From: Pseudomonas viridiflava
GTDB lineage: Bacteria > Pseudomonadota > Gammaproteobacteria > Pseudomonadales > Pseudomonadaceae
Assembly: GCF_900601905.1 (NCBI RefSeq)
Contig: NZ_UWFA01000416.1
Span: 248,001 to 312,000 of the forward strand
DNA: 64,000 bases
Direction: 5' to 3'
The notes under the pieces were generated by a model. That model saw only the letters and a list, made by a program, of their open reading frames with translations, was not told the DNA's origin and did no database searches. The position numbers and the translations under genes are program-made. The stretch's first letter is position 1. Each line of letters starts with the position of its first letter. Positions 17,605 through 26,316 of the stretch are shown one piece after another.

Positions 17605-18143
17605 GTATTCAACTCTCGTCCTTTCCCGCCCTGCCCGTGCGGCAGTCCGACGCTCAGCTCAGCCAGCAAGGCGACGACTTGCACCGCAGCCTGGTGAAAC
17701 TACCCCGCCGGGTGCAGCAGGTGTTTCTCCTCAGCCGCCTCGACAGCCTCCCCTACGCCACCATCGCCAGTCTGCTGCATATCAACGTCCAGGTTGTGGA
17801 GCAGGCCATGGTCCGCGTCCTGCAACAGGCCCGTCGGCACACTGGCGGGTCGACAATCATTGGCGATCCGATCAGCGAGCAGGCCAGCCGCTGGTATGTT
17901 CATCTGCAGAGCCCTCAGGCGACCGCGAGTCAGCGTATCGAGTTTCGCCACTGGCTGGACGCCAACCCCGCGCACCTGAGCGCATTCGAGGCCACTGAAC
18001 GACTCTGGCGCCAACTCCAGGCACCAGCGGCCGTGCTCGGTGCCAGCGGCTGGCATCGACGCAAGCGTCGCGGTTATATCCTCTGGTGCGCGGCAACCGC
18101 CTTCCTCTGCGCGGTGTTCATGACCGCCGAGGCGTTTGCCTGA
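17601..18143 (+). CDS. Fusion of ECF sigma region 4 and FecR N-terminal domain with a membrane segment
   Basis: This 180-residue protein joins parts of two genes that are normally neighbours. Residues about 30-75 ('LPRRVQQVFLLSRLDSLPYATIASLLHINVQVVEQAMVRVL') match region 4 of FecI-type ECF sigma factors. Residues about 90-140 ('PISEQASRWYVHLQSPQ...EFRHWLDANPAHLSAFEATERLW') match the cytoplasmic N-terminal domain of FecR anti-sigma factors (DUF4880). A hydrophobic segment at about 158-176 follows and the protein ends without a FecR periplasmic domain. Sigma region 2 is absent. A Fur-like box lies upstream and prrF is adjacent. It may be a remnant or a working membrane-bound regulator. Confidence 0.75.
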   Translation: MSIQLSSFPALPVRQSDAQLSQQGDDLHRSLVKLPRRVQQVFLLSRLDSLPYATIASLLHINVQVVEQAMVRVLQQARRHTGGSTIIGDPISEQASRWYVHLQSPQATASQRIEFRHWLDANPAHLSAFEATERLWRQLQAPAAVLGASGWHRRKRRGYILWCAATAFLCAVFMTAEAFA

Positions 18144-18259
18144 AGCGAGGGTCAACATCGTGCCGGTGGCCGATTGACTGAACTTTTGGTCGCAGAAGCG
18201 GGCTCTGTTGCGTGTAAAGTAGTGGCCATAAATGGCAATAACGTACACAGGACCGAACC

Positions 18260-19399
18260 GTGAACTCTCTCAAGATCAGCGCCGATTTCGACAGTGGCAA
18301 TATCGAAGTGATCGACGCCAGCCACCCTGACGCTGTTCAGCTGGCCATCCGCCCCGATACCCGCAGCCCGCATTTCCAGTGGTTCCATTTCAAGGTTGAC
18401 GGCCTCAAGGTGGGACAGCCTCACCGGTTCAGCCTGAACAACGCCAGCCAGTCCAGCTACAAAAACGCCTGGTCGGGCTACAACGCGGTGGCTTCCTACG
18501 ATCAAAAAGACTGGTTTCGCGTGCCTTCCACCTTTAATGGCCAGGCCTTGAACTTCGAGCTCTCGCCTGAGCAGCCGCAAGCCTGGTTTGCCTATTTCGA
18601 GCCCTACAGCCGCGAACGTCACGAATGGCTGATCCAGCAGGCCCTGGGTGCCGCCGGTACACGGCTGCTCGCGACCGGCAAAAGTGTCGAGGGCCGAGAT
18701 ATCACGTTGCTGCGCAAAGGCGACGGTGCCCCCGGCAAACGCAAGATCTGGATCATCGCTCAGCAGCATCCTGGCGAACACATGGCCGAGTGGTTCATGG
18801 AAGGCGTGATCGAACGCCTGCAACAGCACGACGACCCGGTGTTGAACCAGTTGCTGGCAGTTGCCGACCTGTATCTGGTGCCGCATATGAACCCGGACGG
18901 CTCGTTCCATGGGCATCTACGCACCAACGCCAATGGCAAGGACCTTAACCGCGCCTGGCAGGATTCGACTCAGGAAAGCAGCCCCGAGGTGTTTTTCGTC
19001 AAACAACAGATGGAAAAGTACGGCGTGGACATGTTCCTCGACGTACACGGTGACGAGGAAATTCCGTACGTGTTCACCGCCGCCTGCGAAGGCAACCCGG
19101 GCTACACCGAGAAACAGCAACAGCTTGAAGAACAGTTTCGCAGCCATCTGAGCAGCATCACCCGGGATTTCCAGACCCGCTACGGCTACACCCGCTCCCA
19201 GCCAGGGCAGGCCAACATGAACCTGGCGTGCAACAGCGTGGGGGAGACCTATAAATGCCTGTCGCTGACCCTGGAAATGCCGTTCAAGGATAACGACGAC
19301 GCGCCCAACCCGACCACCGGCTGGAACGGCAAGCGCTCCATGCAGTTGGCCAAGGATGTGCTGACAACGTTATCGGAGATGGCGCCGACGTTGCGCTGA
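18260..19399 (+). CDS. M14-family zinc carboxypeptidase, cytosolic type
   Basis: This 379-residue protein has an N-terminal beta domain (about 1-125) typical of cytosolic carboxypeptidases followed by an M14 catalytic domain. Zinc and active-site motifs are visible: 'QQHPGEHMAEWFMEG' (about 174-188, His and Glu ligands), 'MNPDGSFHGHLRTNANGKDLNR' (about 213-234) and 'DVHGDEEIPYVF' (about 262-273). 'SLTLEMPF' near residue 336 holds the likely catalytic glutamate. There is no signal peptide. Bacterial members are poorly characterised, so the substrate is unknown. The upstream gap (18144-18259) holds its promoter region with no clear motif. Confidence 0.88.
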   Translation: MNSLKISADFDSGNIEVIDASHPDAVQLAIRPDTRSPHFQWFHFKVDGLKVGQPHRFSLNNASQSSYKNAWSGYNAVASYDQKDWFRVPSTFNGQALNFELSPEQPQAWFAYFEPYSRERHEWLIQQALGAAGTRLLATGKSVEGRDITLLRKGDGAPGKRKIWIIAQQHPGEHMAEWFMEGVIERLQQHDDPVLNQLLAVADLYLVPHMNPDGSFHGHLRTNANGKDLNRAWQDSTQESSPEVFFVKQQMEKYGVDMFLDVHGDEEIPYVFTAACEGNPGYTEKQQQLEEQFRSHLSSITRDFQTRYGYTRSQPGQANMNLACNSVGETYKCLSLTLEMPFKDNDDAPNPTTGWNGKRSMQLAKDVLTTLSEMAPTLR

Positions 19400-19458
19400 G
19401 GCGCGACGGATGCGGTTTACCTGATAAGCCGCCGCTAGTTCCCACTGCGTCCCGGATC

Positions 19459-19549
19459 CGTGGGACCGGCTGTAGCCGGGAATGCGGTGGTGCTAGCGGC
19501 ACGAGGCGGCGGATGTATCGGCCTCCTCCCGGCTAAGCAGGTCCCACGG
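19459..19549. repeat. REP-type inverted pair
   Basis: CGTGGGACCGGCTGTAGCCG (19459-19478) faces CCCGGCTAAGCAGGTCCCAC (19528-19547). This is another REP flavour, lying in the convergent gap between the carboxypeptidase and the MFS transporter. Confidence 0.75.
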
Positions 19550-19596
19550 GGAAAGCATTCCAAGTTCGAGTTGGTGTCGGGTTCGAGTGACGCTGG

Positions 19597-20811
19597 CTAG
19601 CCCACCGTCACAGCCGACCTGCCGGCCAGCGCACGAACAACCAGCCCTGCCAATGCGATCAGCGCCAGCGTGATCACCACCGCGCCATAGACATTGGTCG
19701 TGGCGATCAAGCCGAAATGACGTGCGCTCAGCCCGGCAATCAGCGCCGGAATGCAGAACGCCAGATAGCTGAGTACGTAGAACGTCGACATCAGCCCTGC
19801 ACGCTCATGGGCCAGCGCCAAAGGCAGCAGCAGCCGCAGAGCGCCCAGAAACGCGGACCCGAAGCCGATTCCGGCGATCACTGTTCCGACAAAGAACAGC
19901 CACAACCAGCCAGCATTGACGGCACCGAGAATCACCGCGACCCCGACCGGCAGAAAACTCGCGCCCACCCACAACCCCAACGCAGCAGCACGCAGGCGCA
20001 GAAACAGGATCGCCAGCGCTCCGCTCATGGTCAGGGTCGCGACCGCCAGCCCGCCATTGATAGCAGATGTTGTGCCAGTAGCGGCGGCAAGCAAGGACGG
20101 CGTCAGTGACAGGAAAAACCCACCCAGCGACCACGCCGCGACATCTACCGGCAACACCAGCCACAGCGTGCGTCGCGCCTGCACCGGCACATGCAGCGAT
20201 GGCTTCAACGAGGCCCAGACGCCCGGTTGTGCACTGACAGTTTCCGGAATCAGCCAGATATAAATCGCCTGCGCGACGAACGCTGCCAGCAGCACGCAGT
20301 AGCCGAGCAACGTCGGATGCGGCGCAAGCTCCACCAGCAGCCCGCTCCCCAGCGCGCCGACCGCCATGCCAAACATTGGCGCGATACTGTTGACCAGCGG
20401 ACCTTGCTGTTCATCGCTGTCGAGCAAGGCCGCACCCAGCGCGCTGCCCGCCATGCCGGTGGCAACCCCCTGGATCGTCCGAGCGAACAGTAGCCAGGTC
20501 ACATCGGAGGCGAAAATAAACAGCAGCATGGCGATGATTTCCAGCACCAGCGCGGCAAAGATCACCGGACGCCGGCCCAGGTAGTCAGACAATGACCCCA
20601 CCAGCAAAAGCGCCGCCAGCAAGGTGAACGCATACATGGCAAACACCAGGGTCAGCATGGCCGCTGAAAACCCCCAGGCTTGCTGGTAAACATGGTAAAG
20701 CGGTGTCGGAGCACTGGAGGCGGCAAAGAAGCACAACGTCGTCAACGCCAGGAATCCCAAAGGCTTGCGGCCCCGGACATTCACTTCCGGGTTCTGAAAA
20801 AGCGGGGACAT
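19597..20811 (-). CDS. MFS transporter, drug-efflux type
   Basis: This 404-residue inner-membrane protein is hydrophobic throughout, consistent with 12 segments. The MFS loop motif 'GSLSDYLGRRPV' lies at about residues 73-84. 'SSAPTPLYHVYQ' in the first helix region is typical of a Pseudomonas MFS branch annotated as multidrug exporters. It is divergent from a TetR-family gene 105 bases away, which probably represses it. The substrate is unknown. Confidence 0.88.
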   Translation of the reverse strand: MSPLFQNPEVNVRGRKPLGFLALTTLCFFAASSAPTPLYHVYQQAWGFSAAMLTLVFAMYAFTLLAALLLVGSLSDYLGRRPVIFAALVLEIIAMLLFIFASDVTWLLFARTIQGVATGMAGSALGAALLDSDEQQGPLVNSIAPMFGMAVGALGSGLLVELAPHPTLLGYCVLLAAFVAQAIYIWLIPETVSAQPGVWASLKPSLHVPVQARRTLWLVLPVDVAAWSLGGFFLSLTPSLLAAATGTTSAINGGLAVATLTMSGALAILFLRLRAAALGLWVGASFLPVGVAVILGAVNAGWLWLFFVGTVIAGIGFGSAFLGALRLLLPLALAHERAGLMSTFYVLSYLAFCIPALIAGLSARHFGLIATTNVYGAVVITLALIALAGLVVRALAGRSAVTVG

Positions 20812-20843
20812 GGGTACACTCTCCGATCAGGCACTTTATTAAA

Positions 20844-20890
20844 GCTAAGGTTTAGCGTTCCGGATTGTGCGAGCTGATTGCGCTTAAAGC
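20844..20890. promoter_or_regulatory. Palindromes in the MFS/TetR divergent region
   Basis: Two short palindromes lie between the divergent genes: GCTAA-GGT-TTAGC (20844-20856) and GCTTAAAGC (20882-20890). They are candidate operators for the adjacent TetR-type repressor. Confidence 0.45.
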
Positions 20891-20916
20891 AAATACTTTG
20901 TGTTAAGGTCCGCCTC

Positions 20917-21492
20917 ATGGCTATAAAAGAAGGAATACGCACCGGAGGCCGCAGCGCCCGGGTGCAGGAATCGATTCACAGCGCAGTGCGTGATTTGCTC
21001 GGCGAGCATGATCGCGGTGCGTTGAGCGTGCCGATGATCGCTGCCCGGGCAGGCGTCACCCCATCGACCATTTATCGCCGTTGGGGCGACCTGACCACTT
21101 TGCTGGCAGACGCTGCCGTGGAGCGTCTGCGTCCGGATGAGCCCATTGACTGCGGCAATCTGCGCGAAGATCTGCTGACCTGGACCGAGATGTACCTGGA
21201 CGAGATGAATTCCGCCCCAGGCCGGGAAATGATGCGCGATGTCGTCGCCAGCAGTGCCACCACCTGTTCGGGCAAGTGCATCGGTATTACCCGTGATCAG
21301 GTGCAGACCATCATTGACCGGGCGTTGGCACGCGGCGAAAGCGCCCCGCCCGCCGACGACCTGATCGACATGGTGATTGCGCCGCTGATCTATCGGATCC
21401 TGTATGCCGAATCGGCGCCCAGTCTTGCCCGCGTACACCAGTGGGTAGACCGCTGCCTCGTTCTGGCCAATCAACCTTCTGACTGCGACTGA
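20917..21492 (+). CDS. TetR-family transcriptional regulator
   Basis: The start was set at the ATG at 20917 (191 residues), after TTAAGG; an upstream TTG at 20878 would add 13 residues that do not look like the family. The helix-turn-helix is at about residues 30-60 ('LSVPMIAARAGVTPSTIYRRWGDLTTLLADAA'). The C-terminal domain (about 70-190) is the ligand and dimer part. It is divergent from the MFS gene and only three bases precede the LRR-kinase gene, so those two may share a transcript. Confidence 0.9.
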   Translation: MAIKEGIRTGGRSARVQESIHSAVRDLLGEHDRGALSVPMIAARAGVTPSTIYRRWGDLTTLLADAAVERLRPDEPIDCGNLREDLLTWTEMYLDEMNSAPGREMMRDVVASSATTCSGKCIGITRDQVQTIIDRALARGESAPPADDLIDMVIAPLIYRILYAESAPSLARVHQWVDRCLVLANQPSDCD

Positions 21493-21495
21493 ACC

Positions 21496-22791
21496 ATGCA
21501 TAGCCTTGCAGAACTGCGCGCCGGCAAGCTGGCAGGTATCAAACGGCTGGATCTGTCGTGTGGCTTGAGCGAGTTTCCCGAAGAAATCTTCGACCTGGCC
21601 GATTCCCTGGAAACCCTCAACCTGACGGGCAATAACCTGCAGGCGCTGCCTGAGGATCTGAATCGGCTGTATCGATTGCAGGTGTTGTTCTGCTCGGACA
21701 ATCAGTTCAGCGAGCTGCCGACCAGCATTGGTCGTTGCGAAAACCTGCGCATTGTCGGCTTCAAGGCCAACCGGATCCGGTGTGTCCCTGCTTCGGCCTT
21801 GCCGCCCTTGCTGCGCTGGCTGATCCTCACTGACAACGACATTGAGCAGTTGCCAGAAGAACTGGGCGACTGCGGCGACTTGCAAAAGCTGATGCTCGCG
21901 GGCAACCGCCTGTACAGCCTGCCTGCCAGCCTGGCTCGCTGTCACAAGCTGGAGTTAATGCGGATTTCAGCCAATGAGCTCACCCAATTGCCGGAGTGGT
22001 TGCTGCAATTGCCTTCCCTGGCATGGCTGGCATTCGCAGGTAACCCGCTGTGCCCTGCTCAACCGCCCGCGCCAGCGCGGCCAATTCCCTGGAGCCAGCT
22101 CACGATCCAGCAACAACTGGGTGAAGGCGCTTCCGGCATCATTGAACAGGCGGTCTGGCACAGGCCGGATCAACCCGCCGAAGCGGTGGCCGTGAAGCTC
22201 TATAAAGGCAGCGTCACCAGCGACGGTTCCCCCCTCAATGAAATGGCCGCGTGCATCGCCGCTGGCAAACATCCGAACCTGATCGACGTTGAAGGGCAGA
22301 TCATCGACCACCCGCACGCTCAGGCCGGGCTGGTGATGCAGTTGATCGGCCCGCACTTTATCAATCTGGCGGGGCCGCCGAGCCTGGACTCCTGCACGCG
22401 TGATAGCTACCCGGCCGACCTTCGCCTGTCACTGCCGATCCTGTTACGCATGGCCCAAGGCATCGCATCGGTAACGGCACATCTGCATGGCTGCGGCATC
22501 ACCCATGGTGACCTTTACGGCCATAACATCCTGTGCAGCCTCGATGGCGACTGCTTGCTGGGCGATTTCGGTGCCGCTTCGTTTCACCCCAACCCGCAGC
22601 AAGCCCACTGCCTTGAGCGCATTGAGGCTCGGGCATTCGGGATCTTGCTGGGAGAGCTGCTGGAGCGGTGCATCGCGGATGCGCCCTGTGAGCTGTATGA
22701 ATTGCAGGCGCGCTGTGTTCAGGAAGCAGTCAATCAACGGCCGTCGTTGGCAGAAGTTGAGCGCTGTTTGCGGCAGGTCCAAAACCTGTGA
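21496..22791 (+). CDS. Leucine-rich-repeat protein kinase
   Basis: This 431-residue protein combines two eukaryote-like modules. Residues about 1-195 are leucine-rich repeats ('LETLNLTGNNLQALPEDL', 'LRWLILTDNDIEQLPEEL'). Residues about 205-430 are a protein kinase: glycine loop 'GEGASG', Lys234 in 'AVKLY', catalytic Asp339 in 'HGDLYGHNIL' and metal-binding Asp357 in 'GDFG'. All key catalytic residues are present, so it is probably active. There is no signal peptide or membrane segment. It starts three bases after the TetR gene. The target is unknown; related genes occur across Pseudomonas. Confidence 0.9.
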   Translation: MHSLAELRAGKLAGIKRLDLSCGLSEFPEEIFDLADSLETLNLTGNNLQALPEDLNRLYRLQVLFCSDNQFSELPTSIGRCENLRIVGFKANRIRCVPASALPPLLRWLILTDNDIEQLPEELGDCGDLQKLMLAGNRLYSLPASLARCHKLELMRISANELTQLPEWLLQLPSLAWLAFAGNPLCPAQPPAPARPIPWSQLTIQQQLGEGASGIIEQAVWHRPDQPAEAVAVKLYKGSVTSDGSPLNEMAACIAAGKHPNLIDVEGQIIDHPHAQAGLVMQLIGPHFINLAGPPSLDSCTRDSYPADLRLSLPILLRMAQGIASVTAHLHGCGITHGDLYGHNILCSLDGDCLLGDFGAASFHPNPQQAHCLERIEARAFGILLGELLERCIADAPCELYELQARCVQEAVNQRPSLAEVERCLRQVQNL

Positions 22792-22902
22792 CCACGCCTT
22801 GAACAAGACCAGACCTGACTCATACCCTGCTTTTGATTCTGGAGACCTGTGCAAAACCTAGGGGCAACACAAATTGCGACTTGCGGCCGAGCGCAGGTAT
22901 TG

Positions 22903-22930
22903 CGTAGTGGGCCATGAATGGCCCACTACG
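22903..22930. repeat. Perfect 13-base inverted repeat between convergent genes
   Basis: CGTAGTGGGCCAT (22903-22915) and ATGGCCCACTACG (22918-22930) are separated by two bases. It lies between the convergent LRR-kinase and YebC genes and may be a two-way terminator, although neither side has a T-run. Confidence 0.6.
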
Positions 22931-22996
22931 GCGGCACACCTAGAAATGCCGGAGGGGGAAAAACGTAGCGCGGTGCCAAAAAGGCCTGCAGGAGAG

Positions 22997-23701
22997 TTAC
23001 CCCGCCAGTCCCACGTACACGTTCTGCACGTCATCGTTGTTGTCGATCGCTTCGAGGAAGGCTTCGACTTCGGCCATCTGCTCATCGGTCAAACCGTCAA
23101 CGGTGCTTTTCGGGCGGTAGCCCAACTGCGCCGATTGAACGGTAAAACCGAATTCCGGCAGTTTCTTGCAGACCGCGTCCATATCGGTGGGCTCGGTCAG
23201 GAACAACGTAGCGCCCTCTTCGCCCGGCTCGCAATCCTGGGCACCGGATTCAATGGCCGCTTCATCCGGGTCGGCATCCGGGTTGATCGGCATCGCTTCG
23301 ATCATCCCCTGGTAGTTGAAGTCCCACGACACCGAACCCGCCGCGCCCAGCTGGCCCTTGCGGAACAGCACGCGGATCTCGGAAACCGTGCGATTGATAT
23401 TGTCGGTGAGGCATTCGACGATTACCGGCACCCGGTGCGGAGCGAAGCCTTCGTAGGTCAGGCGCTCGAATGTGACATCGTCACCCAGCAGACCGGCGCC
23501 TTTCTTGATGGCGCGCTCCAGGGTTTCCCTGGGCATCGACGCCTTCTTGGCCTGCTCGACCACCAGGCGCAGGCGCGGGTTCATGTCCGGGTCTGCACCG
23601 GCACGAGCAGCGATCATGATTTCTTTAGACAGCTTGCCGAAGATACGACCCTTGGCGTTGGATGCTGCCTCTTTATGCTTGACCTTCCACTGTGCGCCCA
23701 T
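22997..23701 (-). CDS. YebC/PmpR-family protein
   Basis: The start was set at 23701, where '[28 protein letters not shown]' begins and AGAGAG lies upstream, giving 234 residues. The protein matches the YebC/YeeN family over its length ('[28 protein letters not shown]', '[19 protein letters not shown]', C-terminal acidic '[11 protein letters not shown]'). Members act as DNA-binding regulators or, more recently, as ribosome-associated factors at proline stretches. 'GAQWK' instead of 'GHSKW' marks the YeeN-like branch, so the main ruvC-linked YebC gene is expected elsewhere. Confidence 0.92.
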   Translation of the reverse strand: MGAQWKVKHKEAASNAKGRIFGKLSKEIMIAARAGADPDMNPRLRLVVEQAKKASMPRETLERAIKKGAGLLGDDVTFERLTYEGFAPHRVPVIVECLTDNINRTVSEIRVLFRKGQLGAAGSVSWDFNYQGMIEAMPINPDADPDEAAIESGAQDCEPGEEGATLFLTEPTDMDAVCKKLPEFGFTVQSAQLGYRPKSTVDGLTDEQMAEVEAFLEAIDNNDDVQNVYVGLAG

Positions 23702-24038
23702 GCTTGCTCTCTTTATATCCAATTGCGCCTTGCCCAGCGCGCGGGTGCCAGAGCAGACCCGCTACGCCCCAGGCAAACCGTTAAAAATACGACCTGTCAC
23801 GATCGATGCGTGAGTCCGGCGCATTTTATACGCGATAGCGCCAGATGAAACCCCTGCAATCGTACTTTGCAGTCGCAAGCTCTTGGGCAGCAATGGTATG
23901 ACGTGTAATGCCTTACAGCGCAACCCGCGACTTTGCCCTTTAACGCGTAGTACTTTTCCGAAAAATGCAGCAGCGATGCCTATCTACCTCGGCTTTACGT
24001 ACCCTCTGCACCCTTAATTTTTGAGGTGGAGCGATGTG
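23702..24038. other. Intergenic region without recognised features
   Basis: These 337 bases separate the divergent YebC and VgrG genes. They should contain both promoters, but no convincing -35/-10 pair, operator or RNA was recognised. Confidence 0.5.
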
Positions 24039-25979
24039 ATGTCCGAGGACCAGCAAGTGCCAATGACCCTGACCATTGATGACGGCGGGATTGATCTGGC
24101 GGTGATCAATGCCAGCGGCACAGAGGCGCTGAATGAAACCTACAGCTTTACCGTCGATGTCATCAGCCGCCAGCAGAATCTGCAATCCGCCGGGCTGATC
24201 CAGCGCTGCGCCTGGCTGGCCTTCGGGGCAAAACGCGGGGTGCATGGCAAAGTCACCCGTGTCAGCTGCCTTTACAGCGCCGCGAGCGTCAACCTTTACC
24301 GTGTGGAACTGGGCCCGCGCCTGCTGGATCTGGATCAGGGGCCGCGTCGACGAATATTCACCGGGCTCAGCGTGCCGCAGATACTCAGGTTACTGCTTAC
24401 CGAAAACGGCCTGGATGATCGCGGCTATCGGTTCGATCAGATGGTCGGCATCTACCCGCCGCGACCGCTCTGCGTCCAGCATGGTGAAAGCGATTTGCAC
24501 CTGCTGCACAGGCTATGCGAGGAAGAAGGCATCCATTTCCGCTTCGAGCACAGCCCGGCTGACCACTCAGTGATCTTCGCCGACGACCCGGCCAGCTTTG
24601 CCCAACGATTGCTGCCCATGCGCTTTCAGGTCTCGGACCCGAATGTGATTGCCCTTCGCTCGATTTCGTACCTGGCCGAACGCTGGTTGGTTCACCCGGC
24701 ATGCACCCATCCGGGCCCTTATCATCACGAACGCGTGGTGCCGACCCAACCCCCACTGTATATCGCCGAGACCGAAGCGCCGAACGAACGCTTCGAGGCC
24801 AGCATCACCTCCCGACTGCCCACTCAAGCGTGCGCGCATGAGCGGCAGATCAGCGCTCGTCAACTGGAACGCCAGCGTTGCGAACGGCGAGTGGTGTTGG
24901 GCCGCAGCGATGACTACGTGATCGGTGCGGGCCAGATCGTTCAGGTGCTGGATCACCCCGTCTCGGCGTTCAACGATCAATGGCTACTGGTTGAGGTTAC
25001 CCACGCTGCCAAACAGCCTCAGGTACTGGAGGGACTGGATCCGGCTGATGTTGTGGCGATTGCAGCGGCAATCAGTCCTGCGGCCAGTTCCTGGTTCGAA
25101 ACACCCTCTCCCGCGCCAGTGGCTACCGAACCGTTCAGTCAGGGTTACCGCAATCATTTTCGGCTACTGCCTTGGGAAATGGCTTACAGGCCCACACTGA
25201 AACATCACAAACAGCTGGCCACACGTCTTGAACCCGCGACGCTGCTCAGCGGCGAAGCAGTCATCAGCGAGGCTGACAAGCATGGTCGCTTGCCGGTCAG
25301 CTATGCCTGGCAGCCTGAGCTTGAGAACCAGGGCCAGAGGTGGCGCTCGCAAGCCGGTTTTCCGACGCACCTGGTCGATGGCTTGCGCACTGGTGCCAGA
25401 CTGTCGGTCGGGCACTTCGCGGGGGATGCGGATTGCCCGGCCATCGTCGAACTGGCAGACGGCAATGCGCCACCGTCCTTCGGCCAAGGTACCCTGCGGG
25501 GCATTCAGGCGACTCAGGACCTGACCCTGACAACAAGCAAAGCCACCTTCAAGCTGACGGCCGATTGCATCACTGTCACCAGTGGTCATACCCGTCTGAC
25601 AGTGCAGGACTGGCCCAGCGGCAAATCGGCGCTGCCTGCCGCCGACCAACCGTTCGATACCGATTTGCGCCTGACCCGGGAGGACAACCTGCAAGGCGAG
25701 CCGTACTCCAATCGCTTGTGGTACATCGTACGCATGCCGCGACCCGGTCTGGAATATGTGGCCTGGCTTGAGCCCGAGCATTTTCTGTTGGAGGGTAAAA
25801 CCGATGAGCACGGCAATCTGGGGCTTGATCCCCGGCAGTTGAAAACGCTGGCCGAGGAATATCGGGCGACGCCTGACAACATCTGCCTGGTCCATCCGGG
25901 CTACTGCATCGTTTTGAAAAGCTGGTTCGAGCAGAACTGGAGCAGGCAGCAGTTTGAGGATTTCCTGGGTCAGGATTGA
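24039..25979 (+). CDS. Divergent VgrG-like type VI secretion spike protein
   Basis: The ATG at 24039 follows GTGGAG; a TTG at 24021 overlaps that site and was rejected. The 646-residue protein matches VgrG over its first half: the gp27-like part with 'QHGESDLHLLHRLCEEEGIHFRFEH' (about 150-174) and 'RQLERQRCERR' near 280. The gp5-like OB fold is reduced to 'EADKHGRLPVSYAW' (about 409) and the beta-spike is short. About 130 C-terminal residues look like a separate domain. No other T6SS gene is nearby, so it is an orphan, possibly loading a fused or adjacent cargo. Confidence 0.8.
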   Translation: MSEDQQVPMTLTIDDGGIDLAVINASGTEALNETYSFTVDVISRQQNLQSAGLIQRCAWLAFGAKRGVHGKVTRVSCLYSAASVNLYRVELGPRLLDLDQGPRRRIFTGLSVPQILRLLLTENGLDDRGYRFDQMVGIYPPRPLCVQHGESDLHLLHRLCEEEGIHFRFEHSPADHSVIFADDPASFAQRLLPMRFQVSDPNVIALRSISYLAERWLVHPACTHPGPYHHERVVPTQPPLYIAETEAPNERFEASITSRLPTQACAHERQISARQLERQRCERRVVLGRSDDYVIGAGQIVQVLDHPVSAFNDQWLLVEVTHAAKQPQVLEGLDPADVVAIAAAISPAASSWFETPSPAPVATEPFSQGYRNHFRLLPWEMAYRPTLKHHKQLATRLEPATLLSGEAVISEADKHGRLPVSYAWQPELENQGQRWRSQAGFPTHLVDGLRTGARLSVGHFAGDADCPAIVELADGNAPPSFGQGTLRGIQATQDLTLTTSKATFKLTADCITVTSGHTRLTVQDWPSGKSALPAADQPFDTDLRLTREDNLQGEPYSNRLWYIVRMPRPGLEYVAWLEPEHFLLEGKTDEHGNLGLDPRQLKTLAEEYRATPDNICLVHPGYCIVLKSWFEQNWSRQQFEDFLGQD

Positions 25980-26052
25980 CCGCCGGGCGGCAAGAACATT
26001 GGCCGTTGGCCAAGGTCGTAAAGTTCACAAGCCTTCATGAAAGGAGTTCACC

Positions 26053-26301
26053 ATGCCTCTGCAATTCGACAGCGCCCACCAGCATTGCTCGGCGACGGTC
26101 GATGGCCAGCGCCACAGCAGCGCCATCATCGACATCACGATCACGACCAACGACCTCACGCACCTGTCAGAGGCGCAGATCGATGGGGTCAAAGTGCCGA
26201 TAACCGAAGCCGAAGCGGATGCCCTGACGGTGTATAAAGCCAGGGATTTGCGCCACCACACCGTGGAGCGTGATGGCCGGGACACGCCCTCGGTCATCTA
26301 G
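26053..26301 (+). CDS. Small DUF3203-like protein
   Basis: This 82-residue protein has a strong ribosome site (AAAGGAG) seven bases before the ATG. The sequence 'VPITEAEADALTV' near residue 50 and its size fit the Pseudomonas-specific DUF3203 family, recalled from memory. No signal peptide or membrane segment is present. It follows the VgrG-like gene by 73 bases in the same direction and could be its partner, or simply a neighbour. Confidence 0.7.
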   Translation: MPLQFDSAHQHCSATVDGQRHSSAIIDITITTNDLTHLSEAQIDGVKVPITEAEADALTVYKARDLRHHTVERDGRDTPSVI

Positions 26302-26316
26302 AGCGCCACTCAACCC

